Below, one piece after another: positions 16,536 through 24,952 of a stretch of DNA of 64,000 nucleotides. This DNA is from Crossiella equi (GTDB lineage Bacteria > Actinomycetota > Actinomycetes > Mycobacteriales > Pseudonocardiaceae). Both the position numbers and the translations under genes were made by a program. Numbering within the stretch: position 1 is the first letter of the stretch; each line of letters begins with the position of its first letter. Where the stretch lies: positions 2,294,001 to 2,358,000 of the forward strand of contig NZ_JAGIOO010000001.1 of NCBI RefSeq assembly GCF_017876755.1, given 5' to 3'. The notes under the pieces are model-generated. The model searched no databases. It was not told the origin of the DNA and saw nothing but the letters and a program-made list of their open reading frames with translations.

Positions 16536-18241
16536 GCGACTTCGCGGTGTGGGCGCCGCGACGGGAGCGGGTCCGGCTGGTGCTGGACGGGAGCACCCAC
16601 GAGCTGGCCAAGGACGACGACGGCTGGTGGCGCGCCCCGGCCGGACTGTCCGGAGTGGACTACGGCTACCTGCTCGACGAGGACGACACGCCCCTGCCGG
16701 ACCCGCGCTCGCTGCGGCAGCCGGACGGCGTGCACGGCCTGTCCCGCCGCTACGAGCACGACTTCGCCTGGACGGACTCGGCGTGGACCGGGCGGGCGCT
16801 GCCCGGCTCGGTGGTCTACGAGCTGCACATCGGCACCTTCACCGCCGGGCGCACCTTCGACGCGGCCATCGAACGCCTGGACCACCTGGTGGAGCTGGGC
16901 GTCGACCTGGTCGAGGTGCTGCCGGTGAACTCCTTCGACGGCCCGCACGGCTGGGGCTACGACGGGGTGCTCTGGTACGCCGCGCAGGAGTCCTACGGCG
17001 GGCCGGAGGGCTTCAAGCGCTTCGTGGACGCCTGCCACGCGCGCGGGCTCGGGGTGCTGCTGGACGTGGTCTACAACCACCTCGGGCCGTCCGGGGCCTA
17101 CCTGGACCGGTTCGGGCCCTACTTCGCCGGGCAGACCATCTGGGGGCCCACGCTCAACCTGGACGGCGCCGACTCCGGCGAGGTCCGGCGCTACGTCATC
17201 GACAACGCGCTGATGTGGCTGCGGGACTTCCACGTGGACGGGCTGCGCCTGGACGCGGTGCACGCGCTGTCCGACCGGCGGGCCACGCACCTGCTGGAGG
17301 AGCTGGCGGTCGAGGTGGAGGCGCTGTCGGCGCACCTGCGGCGGCCGCTGACGCTCATCGCCGAGTCCGACCTCAACGACGCCCGGCTGGTGACCGCGCG
17401 CGAGGCGGGCGGCTACGGACTGCACGCGCAGTGGGACGACGACCTGCACCACTGCCTGCACACCGCGCTGACCGGCGAACGGCAGGGCTACTACGGCGAC
17501 TTCGGCTCGCTGGCCTCGCTGGCGCGGACCTGGCGGGAGGTGTTCTTCCACAACGGCACCTGGTCCTCCTTCCGCGGCCGCGCGCACGGGCGGCCGGTGG
17601 ACACGCTCCGGGTGCCGGGGCACCGGTTCCTGGCCTACCTCCAGAACCACGACCAGGTCGGCAACCGGGCCACCGGCGACCGCCTGTCCGCCACGCTGTC
17701 CCCGGGGCTGCTGGCGTGCGGGGCGGCGCTGGTGCTGTGCGGGCCGTACACGCCGATGGTGTTCATGGGCGAGGAGTGGGGCGCCTCGACGCCCTGGCAG
17801 TTCTTCGCCACCTTCCCCGACCCGGAGCTGGCCGAGGCGGTGCGCACCGGGCGGCGGCGGGAGTTCGCCGAGCACGGCTGGGACGAGCAGGAGGTGCCGG
17901 ACCCGATGGACTGGGCCACCGTGGAACGCTCCACTGTGGACTGGGACGAGCTCGGGCGGGATCGGCACGCCACGCTGCTGGGCATCTACCGGAAGCTGAT
18001 CGCGCTGCGCCGGGAATGGCCGGAGCTCAGCGACCCCCGGCTGGACCGGCTGCGGGTGGACTTCGACGAGCAGGAGCGCTGGCTGGTGCTGCACCGGGGG
18101 TCGCTGCGCGTGGCGGTGAACCTGGCCGGGGTCGAGCTGGAGCTGCCGGTCACGGTGCGGGAGGTGCTGCTGTCCTCGGCGGACGTGGCGCCCGGCGGGC
18201 TGCTGCGACTGCCCGCGGAGTCCTTCGCGGTGGTGCGCTAG
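16532..18241 (+). CDS. treZ: Maltooligosyl trehalose trehalohydrolase TreZ
   Basis: A 569-residue GH13 enzyme that releases trehalose from the TreY product. The N-terminal domain starts 'FAVWAPRRERVRLVLDG'; then come 'VYELHIGTFTAGRTFDAAI', 'GVLLDVVYNHLGPSG', 'HVDGLRLDAVHALSD' (nucleophile), 'LIAESDLND' (acid/base Glu) and 'AYLQNHDQVGNRATGDRL'. The start is fixed by the ATGA overlap with treY. Its TAG stop shares the palindrome CTAG (18238-18241) with the stop of the convergent small gene, so no terminator fits between them. Confidence 0.95.
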   Translation: MSDFAVWAPRRERVRLVLDGSTHELAKDDDGWWRAPAGLSGVDYGYLLDEDDTPLPDPRSLRQPDGVHGLSRRYEHDFAWTDSAWTGRALPGSVVYELHIGTFTAGRTFDAAIERLDHLVELGVDLVEVLPVNSFDGPHGWGYDGVLWYAAQESYGGPEGFKRFVDACHARGLGVLLDVVYNHLGPSGAYLDRFGPYFAGQTIWGPTLNLDGADSGEVRRYVIDNALMWLRDFHVDGLRLDAVHALSDRRATHLLEELAVEVEALSAHLRRPLTLIAESDLNDARLVTAREAGGYGLHAQWDDDLHHCLHTALTGERQGYYGDFGSLASLARTWREVFFHNGTWSSFRGRAHGRPVDTLRVPGHRFLAYLQNHDQVGNRATGDRLSATLSPGLLACGAALVLCGPYTPMVFMGEEWGASTPWQFFATFPDPELAEAVRTGRRREFAEHGWDEQEVPDPMDWATVERSTVDWDELGRDRHATLLGIYRKLIALRREWPELSDPRLDRLRVDFDEQERWLVLHRGSLRVAVNLAGVELELPVTVREVLLSSADVAPGGLLRLPAESFAVVR

Positions 18242-18597
18242 GAGGCGTCGGGCAGGCCGACGCGGATGCCGATGCGGCCCCAGTTGCCGCTGGTGTAGAG
18301 CCACAGGCGGTCGGCCTCGCGGAGGACGCGGGGCCGGTCGGCCGGGTCCAGGCCGGGCAGGTGGACCACCGCGACCACCTCGACGCTGTACTCGCCGTTG
18401 AGGCCACCGGCGATCTGGGACTCGACCTCGACTCGGATCTCGCCGGGGTCGACGTCCAAGCGGCCCGCGGCCTCCTTGACCGCGTGCCACAGGGCGCCTG
18501 CCAGTGCCTCGGCGTGGAGCTGTTCGGGTGCGGCCCGGCCGCCGTCGGTCGTGGTGGCCTGGGCCCGGCGTAACGGGGTGGGTTCGATGGTCTCCAT
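18238..18597 (-). CDS. Conserved hypothetical protein, 119 aa
   Basis: From ATG 18597 the product has 119 residues and reads METIEPTPLRRAQATTT at the start, with a mixed alpha/beta core (ALWHAVKEAAGRLDVDP, EYSVEVVAVVHL, PRVLREADRLWLYTSGN) and the end GRIGIRVGLPDAS. No catalytic motif, membrane segment or signal peptide is evident, and I do not recognise the family. Third codon positions are strongly G/C, supporting a real gene. It diverges from the next hypothetical gene and shares four bases with the treZ stop. No strong ribosome-binding site is visible. Confidence 0.55.
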   Translation of the reverse strand: METIEPTPLRRAQATTTDGGRAAPEQLHAEALAGALWHAVKEAAGRLDVDPGEIRVEVESQIAGGLNGEYSVEVVAVVHLPGLDPADRPRVLREADRLWLYTSGNWGRIGIRVGLPDAS

Positions 18598-18669
18598 GGG
18601 TGTTGCTTGCCCGGTGGCCAGGCAGGGGAAACGGGTTTCACCGCCCGTGCCCGGGGAACCCGGCGCGGC

Positions 18670-19053
18670 GTGGACGAGTTCGGGTTCGCCTTCGACGAGA
18701 GGTACCGGGGTCTGCTGGCGGTGGCCGGGGTGCGCCCGGCCACCTCGTGGATCCGCCTGCACGAGGAACACCTGGAGGTGCGGTTCGGGCTGTGGCGGCT
18801 CCGCACCCCGCTGTCCAATGTGGAGGGTGTGACGCCAAGCGGGCCGTTCCAGGCGCTCAAGGCGATCGGGCCGCGCGTGTCGCTGGCCGACCGGGGCCTG
18901 ACGTTCGGGTCCACTGCGCGGGCTGGGGTGTGCGTGCGGTTCCGGCAGCCGGTTGGCTGGCTGCGGCACCCGGCGCTGACCCTCACCCCGGAGGATCCCG
19001 AACGGCTGGCCGCGCGGTTGAGCCAGCCGTCGCCGGGTACCCCCGGCACATGA
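18670..19053 (+). CDS. Hypothetical PH-like protein
   Basis: About 127 residues from a GTG at 18670. A TTG at 18607 in frame is an alternative; neither has a clear ribosome site, and 18670 places the start just before 'FGFAFDERYRGLLAVAGV'. A short beta-rich pattern follows: 'SWIRLHEEHLEVRFGLWRLRTPLSNVEGV', then 'LADRGLTFGST' and 'GVCVRFRQPV'. This resembles small actinobacterial proteins with bacterial PH-like folds, but the assignment rests on pattern memory only. Its TGA overlaps the next ATG (ATGA at 19050-19053), so it is probably cotranscribed with the holin-family and DUF3618 genes. Confidence 0.6.
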   Translation: MDEFGFAFDERYRGLLAVAGVRPATSWIRLHEEHLEVRFGLWRLRTPLSNVEGVTPSGPFQALKAIGPRVSLADRGLTFGSTARAGVCVRFRQPVGWLRHPALTLTPEDPERLAARLSQPSPGTPGT

Positions 19054-19457
19054 GGCCGGTTGTGGAACACGTCGACCAGCGCTCCACGGGAGAACTGGTC
19101 AAGTCGTTGACGGAGCAGGTCAGCACGTTGGTGCGCGAGGAGATGGCGCTCGCGCGGGCCGAGCTGGCGGACAAGGGCAAGCGCGCGGGCACCGGCGCGG
19201 GGTTGGCGGGCGCGGCGGGTCTGCTCGCCCTCTACGGGCTGGCCGCGCTGATCGCGGGGCTGGTGCTGCTGCTGGCCACCGTACTGGTGCCGTGGGCCGC
19301 CGCGCTGGTGGTGGGCGCCGGGGTGCTGCTCATCGCCGGGATCTTGGGCCTGGCCGGACGGGCGCAGCTCAAGCGCGCGGTCCCGCCGGTGCCCGAGCAC
19401 GCCACGGAGAACCTGAAGCGTGATGTGGAACTGCTGCGAGAGGGGACCGTGTCATGA
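19050..19457 (+). CDS. Phage holin family (Holin-X) membrane protein
   Basis: A 135-residue protein with the layout of the actinobacterial Holin-X/superfamily III proteins: an amphipathic N-terminal half ('STGELVKSLTEQVSTLVREEMALARAELADKGK'), then two close hydrophobic segments (LLALYGLAALIAGLVLLLA and ALVVGAGVLLIAGILGLAG) and a charged tail. Despite the name these are chromosomal genes commonly paired with DUF3618 proteins, as here; no phage genes are nearby. Start and stop overlap the neighbours by four bases each, indicating a tightly coupled three-gene unit. Confidence 0.8.
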   Translation: MRPVVEHVDQRSTGELVKSLTEQVSTLVREEMALARAELADKGKRAGTGAGLAGAAGLLALYGLAALIAGLVLLLATVLVPWAAALVVGAGVLLIAGILGLAGRAQLKRAVPPVPEHATENLKRDVELLREGTVS

Positions 19458-19648
19458 GCAGGCAGGTGGAGGAGCTGGAGCACCAGGTCCAGGCGACCCG
19501 CGCGAAGCTCGGGGAGACCGTGGACGAGCTGAACCGGCGGGCCGAGGAGAAGATGCACAAGGCCGCCGAGCTGGTGCCGTTCGCCCTCGGCGGCCTCGCG
19601 CTGGTGGTCATCCTGCTGGTGGTGCGGAAGGTGCGTAGCCGGGCTTAG
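19454..19648 (+). CDS. DUF3618 small membrane protein
   Basis: A 64-residue protein: a coiled N-terminal half 'VEELEHQVQATRAKLGETVDELNRR' matching the DUF3618 signature (RxxLxxTVxxL), followed by one membrane helix 'FALGGLALVVILLVV' and a basic end. It is coupled by ATGA to the Holin-X gene. The pair is a recurring actinobacterial envelope unit of unknown function. Its 3' end overlaps the convergent secreted-protein gene by 41 bases. Confidence 0.8.
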   Translation: MSRQVEELEHQVQATRAKLGETVDELNRRAEEKMHKAAELVPFALGGLALVVILLVVRKVRSRA

Positions 19649-20144
19649 TCCGGCGCCAGGCCACCACGATCAACCCGACGAGGCCGAACAGGGGCAGCGT
19701 GCTGATCGCCCAGCTGAGCCCCATCGGCGGGCCCGGCTGCTCCAGCACCGGGACGGTCAGCGTGCCGCTGCCCTCACCTTCGCCGCCCTTGACCGCGAAG
19801 GTGAACCGCCAGTCGCCCTGCCGGTCCAGGCTCTGCACGTCCAGGCCCCACACCTCCCGCTTGCGCGGGTGCCGCACCAGGGGGAACGGGCGGCTGTCCT
19901 CGCCGGCCGGGGTGGCGATGGCCAGGGTGCCCGAGCGGCCGGTGATGCCGCCGTCCGGGATGAAGCTGAAGTCCAGGGACTGCAGGGCCCGCACCGGCCA
20001 CGTGCTGAAGCCGATCGTGAGCTGGTACGGGCCCGCCTGGACGGTCTCCGCGTGCACCACGTTCACCGGTTCGTAGGCCAGGGCCGGGCTCGTCGCGCCC
20101 AGCCACAGCGCCAGCGCGCCCAGGGCCGCCGCCAGCTTCCTCAT
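19608..20144 (-). CDS. Secreted protein with a C-terminal membrane anchor
   Basis: A 178-residue protein: Sec signal (MRKLAAALGALALWLGATSPALA), a beta-rich extracytoplasmic domain (YEPVNVVHAETVQAGPYQLTI; WRFTFAVKGGEGEGSGTLTVPV), one transmembrane helix (STLPLFGLVGLIVVAW) and a short basic tail. It is the last gene of a four-gene minus-strand operon and is coupled by ATGA to the multi-spanning protein upstream. The topology (signal, immunoglobulin-like domain, anchor) recalls YcnI/FixH-like proteins near copper genes, but no metal ligands stand out. Function unassigned. Confidence 0.65.
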   Translation of the reverse strand: MRKLAAALGALALWLGATSPALAYEPVNVVHAETVQAGPYQLTIGFSTWPVRALQSLDFSFIPDGGITGRSGTLAIATPAGEDSRPFPLVRHPRKREVWGLDVQSLDRQGDWRFTFAVKGGEGEGSGTLTVPVLEQPGPPMGLSWAISTLPLFGLVGLIVVAWRRTKPGYAPSAPPAG

Positions 20145-21262
20145 CGTGCCTCCCCCGCCGGGGCGAGCTGCCGCAGCATCTCGCCGAACCTCGTGCCCAG
20201 GAAACCGGCCAGCAGGCCGAGGACCGTGCCCGCCACCGCCGTCGCCACCAGCTCGGCGACCGGGGCCGCGGGACGGCCGTAGAGCCAGGCGCCCTGCAGC
20301 TCCTGGGTCACCGCCAGCAGCAGGCCGCCCAGGCCACCGGCCAGCACCGCGTAGCGGAGCCCGGCGCCGGTGCGGCGGCCCGCCCACAGCAGCAGCTCCA
20401 TCAGGGCGGCCACCGCGAGCAGTGTCATGGGCAGCATCGCGGGCAGGCCCGGCACGCCGCGCACCACATCGCGCATCGGCAGGCCCACCGCGTCCGCGTA
20501 CACCCGCGAGGCCCACGGCGAGAACCACCAGTACACCGCCTGCAACACCACGACCACCGCCGCGACGCCCAGCAGGCCGCCCGGGCGGGCCAGCACCCGG
20601 CCGCCGGTGACCACCAGCACCACGCACAGGAACGCGGTGACCGTGGGGATGACCAGGACCGGGCCCGCCGGGATGACGCCGAACCCGATCGCCAGCACCA
20701 CGCTGAACCCGATCAGCGTGGCCAGGCTGCCGACCAGGCCGACCACGCCCCAGCGGTGCTCGCGCGCGGTGGCGAAGACCATCACCGAGCCGATCATGGT
20801 GAGGGTGACCGAGAGCAGCAGGCCGATGTGCGGCGGGGAGGCGATCACCGCGTCGAAGCCGTACAGGCCGTGCCACCACTGGTCCCACAGGCCGTAGAGC
20901 AGGAACGAGGCCGCGCCCACCCCGGAGACCAGGTAGCCGACCGGGGCGGCGAAGGCGCGGCCGAACACCGGGACCGCGCGGCCGCCGACGATCGGGTCCA
21001 CCGGGCGGCCCGCGCGCTGGGCCGCGGTGGTCAGCAGGACCACGACCAGGCTGGCGATGCCCGCGACCGCGCTGCCGGAGTAGAGGAACAGGTGCGGCAG
21101 GGTGAAGAAGGTGTCCGGGCCGACGTCGCTGTGCCACTGGATGTCCCAGCTGAGCCCGGTCAGCGACAGCAGGCTGCCGCCGAGCACGAAGCTCGCGGCC
21201 GTCAGCCCCTTCGGCGCGGTGGTCGTCGACACCGCGGGAGCGGCCGACGCGGTGAGGTCCAT
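20141..21262 (-). CDS. Multi-spanning membrane protein of the secreted-protein operon
   Basis: A 373-residue protein starting at ATG 21262 after AAAGG, with about ten hydrophobic segments. Recognisable pieces are 'LTGLSWDIQWHSDVGPDTFFTLPHLFLYSG' and 'LYGLWDQWWHGLYGFDAVIASPPHIGLL'; they carry His and Trp residues at membrane borders (HSD, PHL, QWWHG, PPHIG) that could bind metal or haem. I do not recognise a named family. The gene sits between the FixH/YtkA-like gene and the small anchored protein, overlapping the latter by four bases. The neighbouring two-component system may sense the same stimulus. Confidence 0.65.
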   Translation of the reverse strand: MDLTASAAPAVSTTTAPKGLTAASFVLGGSLLSLTGLSWDIQWHSDVGPDTFFTLPHLFLYSGSAVAGIASLVVVLLTTAAQRAGRPVDPIVGGRAVPVFGRAFAAPVGYLVSGVGAASFLLYGLWDQWWHGLYGFDAVIASPPHIGLLLSVTLTMIGSVMVFATAREHRWGVVGLVGSLATLIGFSVVLAIGFGVIPAGPVLVIPTVTAFLCVVLVVTGGRVLARPGGLLGVAAVVVVLQAVYWWFSPWASRVYADAVGLPMRDVVRGVPGLPAMLPMTLLAVAALMELLLWAGRRTGAGLRYAVLAGGLGGLLLAVTQELQGAWLYGRPAAPVAELVATAVAGTVLGLLAGFLGTRFGEMLRQLAPAGEAR

Positions 21263-21273
21263 GGGAGGCCCTT

Positions 21274-21678
21274 TCACTTGACCAGCAACGGGAAAACCAC
21301 CCGGTCGACGCCCTTCGGGCCGTGCAGCACCACGGTGAGCTGCCACGGTCCGGACATCGGCAGGAGCGTGTCGGCCGCGCGGTAGCGGCCCGGGGACTCG
21401 CGGTGGGCGCGGGTCGGGGTGAGCGCGTGGCCCATCTGCGGCATCACCGGTTCCACGGTGACCTCGGCCAGGTCCGCGGGCGCGCCCGCCCGGTCGGTCA
21501 CGGCCAGGGCGAAGGTGTTGCCGCCCTGGCGCAGCCCGGAGGTGGTCAGCTCGACGGCGTACCGCTCGGTGCTCTGCCGGGCCAGGGCCGGTCCGGCGTC
21601 CGCGCGCGGCCACAGGAAGAACACCAGCCCGCCGGTGACGAGCGCGAGCGCCGCCGCCAGCAGCACGGGTCTGTTCAT
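21274..21678 (-). CDS. FixH/YtkA-like membrane-anchored protein
   Basis: A 134-residue protein: one N-terminal helix (VLLAAALALVTGGLVFFLW), then a beta-sandwich with 'YAVELTTSGLRQGGNTFALAVTDRAGAP', 'VTVEPVMPQMGHA' and a late 'GPWQLTVVLHGP'. The MPQMGHA motif and the fold pattern are typical of YtkA/FixH-like domains, where Met and His residues can bind copper. Its start overlaps the upstream gene by four bases (ATGA). It is likely displayed outside the membrane with the larger protein encoded upstream. Confidence 0.7.
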   Translation of the reverse strand: MNRPVLLAAALALVTGGLVFFLWPRADAGPALARQSTERYAVELTTSGLRQGGNTFALAVTDRAGAPADLAEVTVEPVMPQMGHALTPTRAHRESPGRYRAADTLLPMSGPWQLTVVLHGPKGVDRVVFPLLVK

Positions 21679-23024
21679 CGGGGGGCCTCCGGGATGTCGA
21701 CGGTGGCGGCGATCGTGCGGACCGCGTAACCGCGTTCGGCCTGTGCCCACACCAGGTAGCGGCCGGGCAGCGGGAAGGTGTAGGTGAAGGGCACGTCCGG
21801 GCCGTAGGCGGCCACGCTCTCGTCCGGGCGGGCGGTCTGGCCGGGCACCGGCGGGGTCATCGAGTGCACGTGCGCCCAGACCGGGGCGTCCACGACGCGG
21901 CCGGTGACCGGGCCGAGCACGAGCAGGTGGCCCTGCATGCCCAGCCACGGCTGGAGGTCGCGGGTGCCGAAGCGGGCGGTGAGCGTGCTCGGCGACCCGG
22001 CCGGTGCCAGTCGCCGGTCCAGGGGCACGTCCGCCAGCACCGGCGCGGACGGGGCGAGCCCGCGCAGCGCGGCGGTGGTGCGGGCCAGCTGGCGGCCGCC
22101 GCCGCGCCGGGCCACCTCGGCGGTCACCAGGTAGTCGCCGGTCTCCGGGGCGAGCAGGCGGGCCCGGTAGTCGCCGGGGGCCACGCGCACCGGGTGCAGG
22201 TGCCACAGCCGTCCGGACGGCGAGACCACGCCCAGGTGCACCAGCGCGTTGTCGTGCACCAGCAGGTCGTCCACCGGCGCTCCGGTGGAGCCGTCGCGCA
22301 CGGTCAGCCGGAGGTCCTCCCCGGCCTGCTCGGCCAGCAGGGTCACCGGCGGCCGGGCGGGGTCCACTGTGGAGGGTGCGGGGCGGACCCAGGGGTCGGC
22401 CACGGACTCCGCGGTCGGGTCCCACACGCTGCCCGGGGCGGGCGGGGGCGGCACGCTCGCGCCCAGCAGCGCGGCGGAGACCGCCACGGCCAGCGCGGCC
22501 ACCACGCCGGTGGCGGGCAGGAACGCCCACACCACGCGCCCGGTCAGGGCCATGCCCAGGGCCAGGAGCAGCAGGGCCCCCGCGGTGACGAAGCCGCCGT
22601 AGACCGCGTTCTCCCACGGCGAGGACACGCGGGCGGGCACCACGAACGGGATGCTGGCCTGCCGGGTGCCGTCGTCCAGCCGGAGCTCCCAGGGCCCGGC
22701 GCCGTCGGCGTGCAGCGTGCCGCGGTAAAAGCCGGGGCGTTCGCCCAGGCGGACCCGGGTCTCGTCGCGCACCTCGCCCGCGGCGGCCAGCCGGAGGACG
22801 AGGTCGCCGGGCGGGCTGCCCGCGTGCGTGACCAGGTCCACGTGCACCGGGCCGGGCACCGGCTGCACCTCGCGGATCACCACGGTCAGCTCGCGCTCGC
22901 CGAGGGTCTGCGCCACCTGGACGTCCGCGCCGGTGTCGGTGCCGTCGGCCGAGGCCGTGCCCGTGCCGAGCAGGCCCAGCGCCAGGACCAGTGCCGGAAG
23001 GAGCCGTCTTCCCCTGATTTCCAT
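21675..23024 (-). CDS. Secreted/membrane His-rich beta protein, possible metal-handling component
   Basis: A 449-residue protein from ATG 23024, with signal MEIRGRRLLPALVLALGLLG. A first beta domain (LGERELTVVIREVQPVPGPVHVDLVTH) is followed by two membrane helices near residues 145-200, then a C-terminal region with 'VHDNALVHLGVVSPSGRLWHLHPVRVAPGDY', 'LGMQGHLLVLGP', 'APVWAHVHSM' and 'FPLPGRYLVWAQAERG'. The HLHP, MQGHL and HVHSM clusters resemble the metal-binding modules found beside copper enzymes. It heads a four-gene operon that diverges from a histidine kinase gene across about 130 bases. Copper is an inference from motifs. Confidence 0.7.
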   Translation of the reverse strand: MEIRGRRLLPALVLALGLLGTGTASADGTDTGADVQVAQTLGERELTVVIREVQPVPGPVHVDLVTHAGSPPGDLVLRLAAAGEVRDETRVRLGERPGFYRGTLHADGAGPWELRLDDGTRQASIPFVVPARVSSPWENAVYGGFVTAGALLLLALGMALTGRVVWAFLPATGVVAALAVAVSAALLGASVPPPPAPGSVWDPTAESVADPWVRPAPSTVDPARPPVTLLAEQAGEDLRLTVRDGSTGAPVDDLLVHDNALVHLGVVSPSGRLWHLHPVRVAPGDYRARLLAPETGDYLVTAEVARRGGGRQLARTTAALRGLAPSAPVLADVPLDRRLAPAGSPSTLTARFGTRDLQPWLGMQGHLLVLGPVTGRVVDAPVWAHVHSMTPPVPGQTARPDESVAAYGPDVPFTYTFPLPGRYLVWAQAERGYAVRTIAATVDIPEAPR

Positions 23025-23154
23025 CGAGCTCGAACGTAGGGTCGGCGGGGGGCCGGGGGCGTCCCGGCGGGGAGTGATCCACTGTCCCCCGTGCGGGGGA
23101 CTCGCCACCTCCGGGTCGTCACGCATGATCGGCCCGATGGGAGGAGGGGACGGG

Positions 23155-24303
23155 ATGCACATCGCCACGGACGAGCCGAACCGGTCACTGTCCCGGCAGT
23201 CGGTGCTGGTGGCGAGCGTATGCGTGCTGGCGGACGCCCTCTACACGCTGCTGCTGCACCCGGAGCCGCACTGGACGCACTGGACGCTGCTGGCCCTGGT
23301 CGTCGTCGCGGACGCCTCGCTGGCCGGACCGGCCCGGCTGTCCGGTTACGTGGCCGCGCTGCACGCGGTGGTGGTGGCGTTCGCCGGGATGCTGCACCAG
23401 CCGGGCAACAACGCCGGACTGCTCATCGCCGGGTACCGGGCGGGTGCCTGGCTGTCCGGGTGGCGGGCGTGGACCGCGCTGTCCTCGCTGGTGCTGGGGC
23501 GCGTCCTGGCGCAGCTGACCTCACCGCAGTTCCTGTACCTGCTGCCGGTGGCGGTGCTGACCGGCGCGCTGCTGCCCTGGCTGGTCGGGCGCTACACCAC
23601 GGCCCGGCGCGCGCACCTGGCCGAGCTGGAGCAGCGGGCCGAACGCGAGCTGCGGGACACGCGGGAGGCGACGCAGCGGGCGGTGGAGGCCGAACGGCAG
23701 TCGATCGCCCGCGACCTGCACGACGTGATCGCGCACCACGTCTCGGCGATCAACCTGCACGCCGGGGCGGCGCGGCTGAGCCTGGGCGGGGACCCCGGGG
23801 CGGTGCTGAGCTCGCTGAGCGCGGTCGAGTCGGCCAGCCAGGCGGCCATGGTGGACCTGCGGCACCTGCTGGACGTGCTGCACGGCGACAGCGGGGACGG
23901 CGACCGGCAGCCGGGGCTGTCCAACGTCGAGGAGCTGCTGGAGCGGGTGCGCGCGGCCGGGGTCCCGGCGCGGCTGCGCACCGAGGGCCAGCCGCGCGCG
24001 GTACCGGACTCGCTGGGCATCACGGTGTACCGGATCATCCAGGAGATGCTCACCAACGCGGTGCGGCACGGGGACTCCGGCGGGGTGGACCTGGCGCTGA
24101 CCTACCGGCCCGGGTCGCTGGAGCTGGCCAGCCGCAACACGATCGCCGTGCGGCCGACGTCCCGGCCGGGTGCTCGCAACAAGCGGGGCCTGGCGGGCAT
24201 CCGGAGCCGGGCGGAGCTGTTCGACGGCGTCACCACGTACGGCCCGGCCGAGGACGGGCGCACGTGGCGGACCACGGTGGAGTTCCCGTTGGGGGCGCGG
24301 TGA
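23155..24303 (+). CDS. NarL-type sensor histidine kinase
   Basis: A 382-residue kinase. The ATG at 23155 has GGAGGGG six bases ahead; an in-frame ATG at 23137 is the alternative. Four to five membrane helices fill residues 15-150 without an obvious periplasmic sensor domain. The HisKA_3 box 'IARDLHDVIAHHVSAIN' holds the phospho-accepting His, and the ATPase domain has 'VYRIIQEMLTNAVRHG' (N box) and 'GLAGIRSRAELFDG' (G box). It overlaps the response-regulator gene (GTGA), forming a two-component pair, and diverges from the secreted-protein operon that may be its target. Confidence 0.9.
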   Translation: MHIATDEPNRSLSRQSVLVASVCVLADALYTLLLHPEPHWTHWTLLALVVVADASLAGPARLSGYVAALHAVVVAFAGMLHQPGNNAGLLIAGYRAGAWLSGWRAWTALSSLVLGRVLAQLTSPQFLYLLPVAVLTGALLPWLVGRYTTARRAHLAELEQRAERELRDTREATQRAVEAERQSIARDLHDVIAHHVSAINLHAGAARLSLGGDPGAVLSSLSAVESASQAAMVDLRHLLDVLHGDSGDGDRQPGLSNVEELLERVRAAGVPARLRTEGQPRAVPDSLGITVYRIIQEMLTNAVRHGDSGGVDLALTYRPGSLELASRNTIAVRPTSRPGARNKRGLAGIRSRAELFDGVTTYGPAEDGRTWRTTVEFPLGAR

Positions 24304-24947
24304 CCCTGCGAGTCCTGCTGGCCGACGACCACGCGATGCTGCGCTCGGGCATGCGCGCGCTGATCGCCACCCAACCCGACCTGGAGTGCGTGGGCGAGGC
24401 CGCGGACGGCCGGGCGGCGGTGGCCGAGGTGGCACGGCTGCGCCCGGACGTGGCGGTACTGGACATCCGGATGCCCAAGGTCGACGGCCTGGCGGCCACC
24501 GAGGCGATCCTGGCCGCGCCGGACAACCGCACCCGGGTGCTGCTGCTGACCACCTACGACAGCGACGAGTACGTCTACCGGGCACTGCACGCGGGCGCGA
24601 GCGGGTTCCTGCTCAAGAGCCTGCCGCCGGAGGAGCTGCTCACCGCGATCCGGGTGGCCGCGCGCGGGGACGCCCTGATCGACCCGTCGGTGACGCAGCG
24701 CCTGATCGGCCGCTTCGCGGGCAGCCTGGCCCCGCCCGCCGCACCGCCACTGCTGGAGACACTGACCGCGCGGGAGCGGGAGGTGCTGCTGCTGGTCGCC
24801 AACGCGCACAGCAACGCCGAGATCGCCGCGCGGCTGCACGTCGGGGACGAGACGGTGAAGACGCACGTCTCGCGCATCCTGAGCAAGCTGGGCCTGCGCG
24901 ACCGGGTCCACGCGGTGGTCTACGCCCACCTCAACAACCTGGTCTGA
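24300..24947 (+). CDS. LuxR/NarL-type response regulator
   Basis: A 215-residue regulator from a GTG start overlapping the kinase stop. The receiver domain has the acidic pair 'LLADDHAMLRSG', the phospho-acceptor 'VAVLDIRMPKVDG', the Thr in 'VLLLTTYDSDEYV' and Lys in 'GFLLKSLPPEEL'. The C-terminal LuxR helix-turn-helix reads 'LTAREREVLLLVANAHSNAEIAARLHVGDETVKTHVSRILSKLGLRDR'-type, split here into its usual motifs. It should act on promoters after phosphorylation by the adjacent kinase. Five bases separate it from the convergent phosphatase gene. Confidence 0.92.
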   Translation: MTLRVLLADDHAMLRSGMRALIATQPDLECVGEAADGRAAVAEVARLRPDVAVLDIRMPKVDGLAATEAILAAPDNRTRVLLLTTYDSDEYVYRALHAGASGFLLKSLPPEELLTAIRVAARGDALIDPSVTQRLIGRFAGSLAPPAAPPLLETLTAREREVLLLVANAHSNAEIAARLHVGDETVKTHVSRILSKLGLRDRVHAVVYAHLNNLV

Positions 24948-24952
24948 TCCGG

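Noticed and set aside
19050-19457. Prophage remnant because of the holin-family protein
   Set aside because: This protein type is chromosomal in actinomycetes and is paired with DUF3618; no other phage gene is near.
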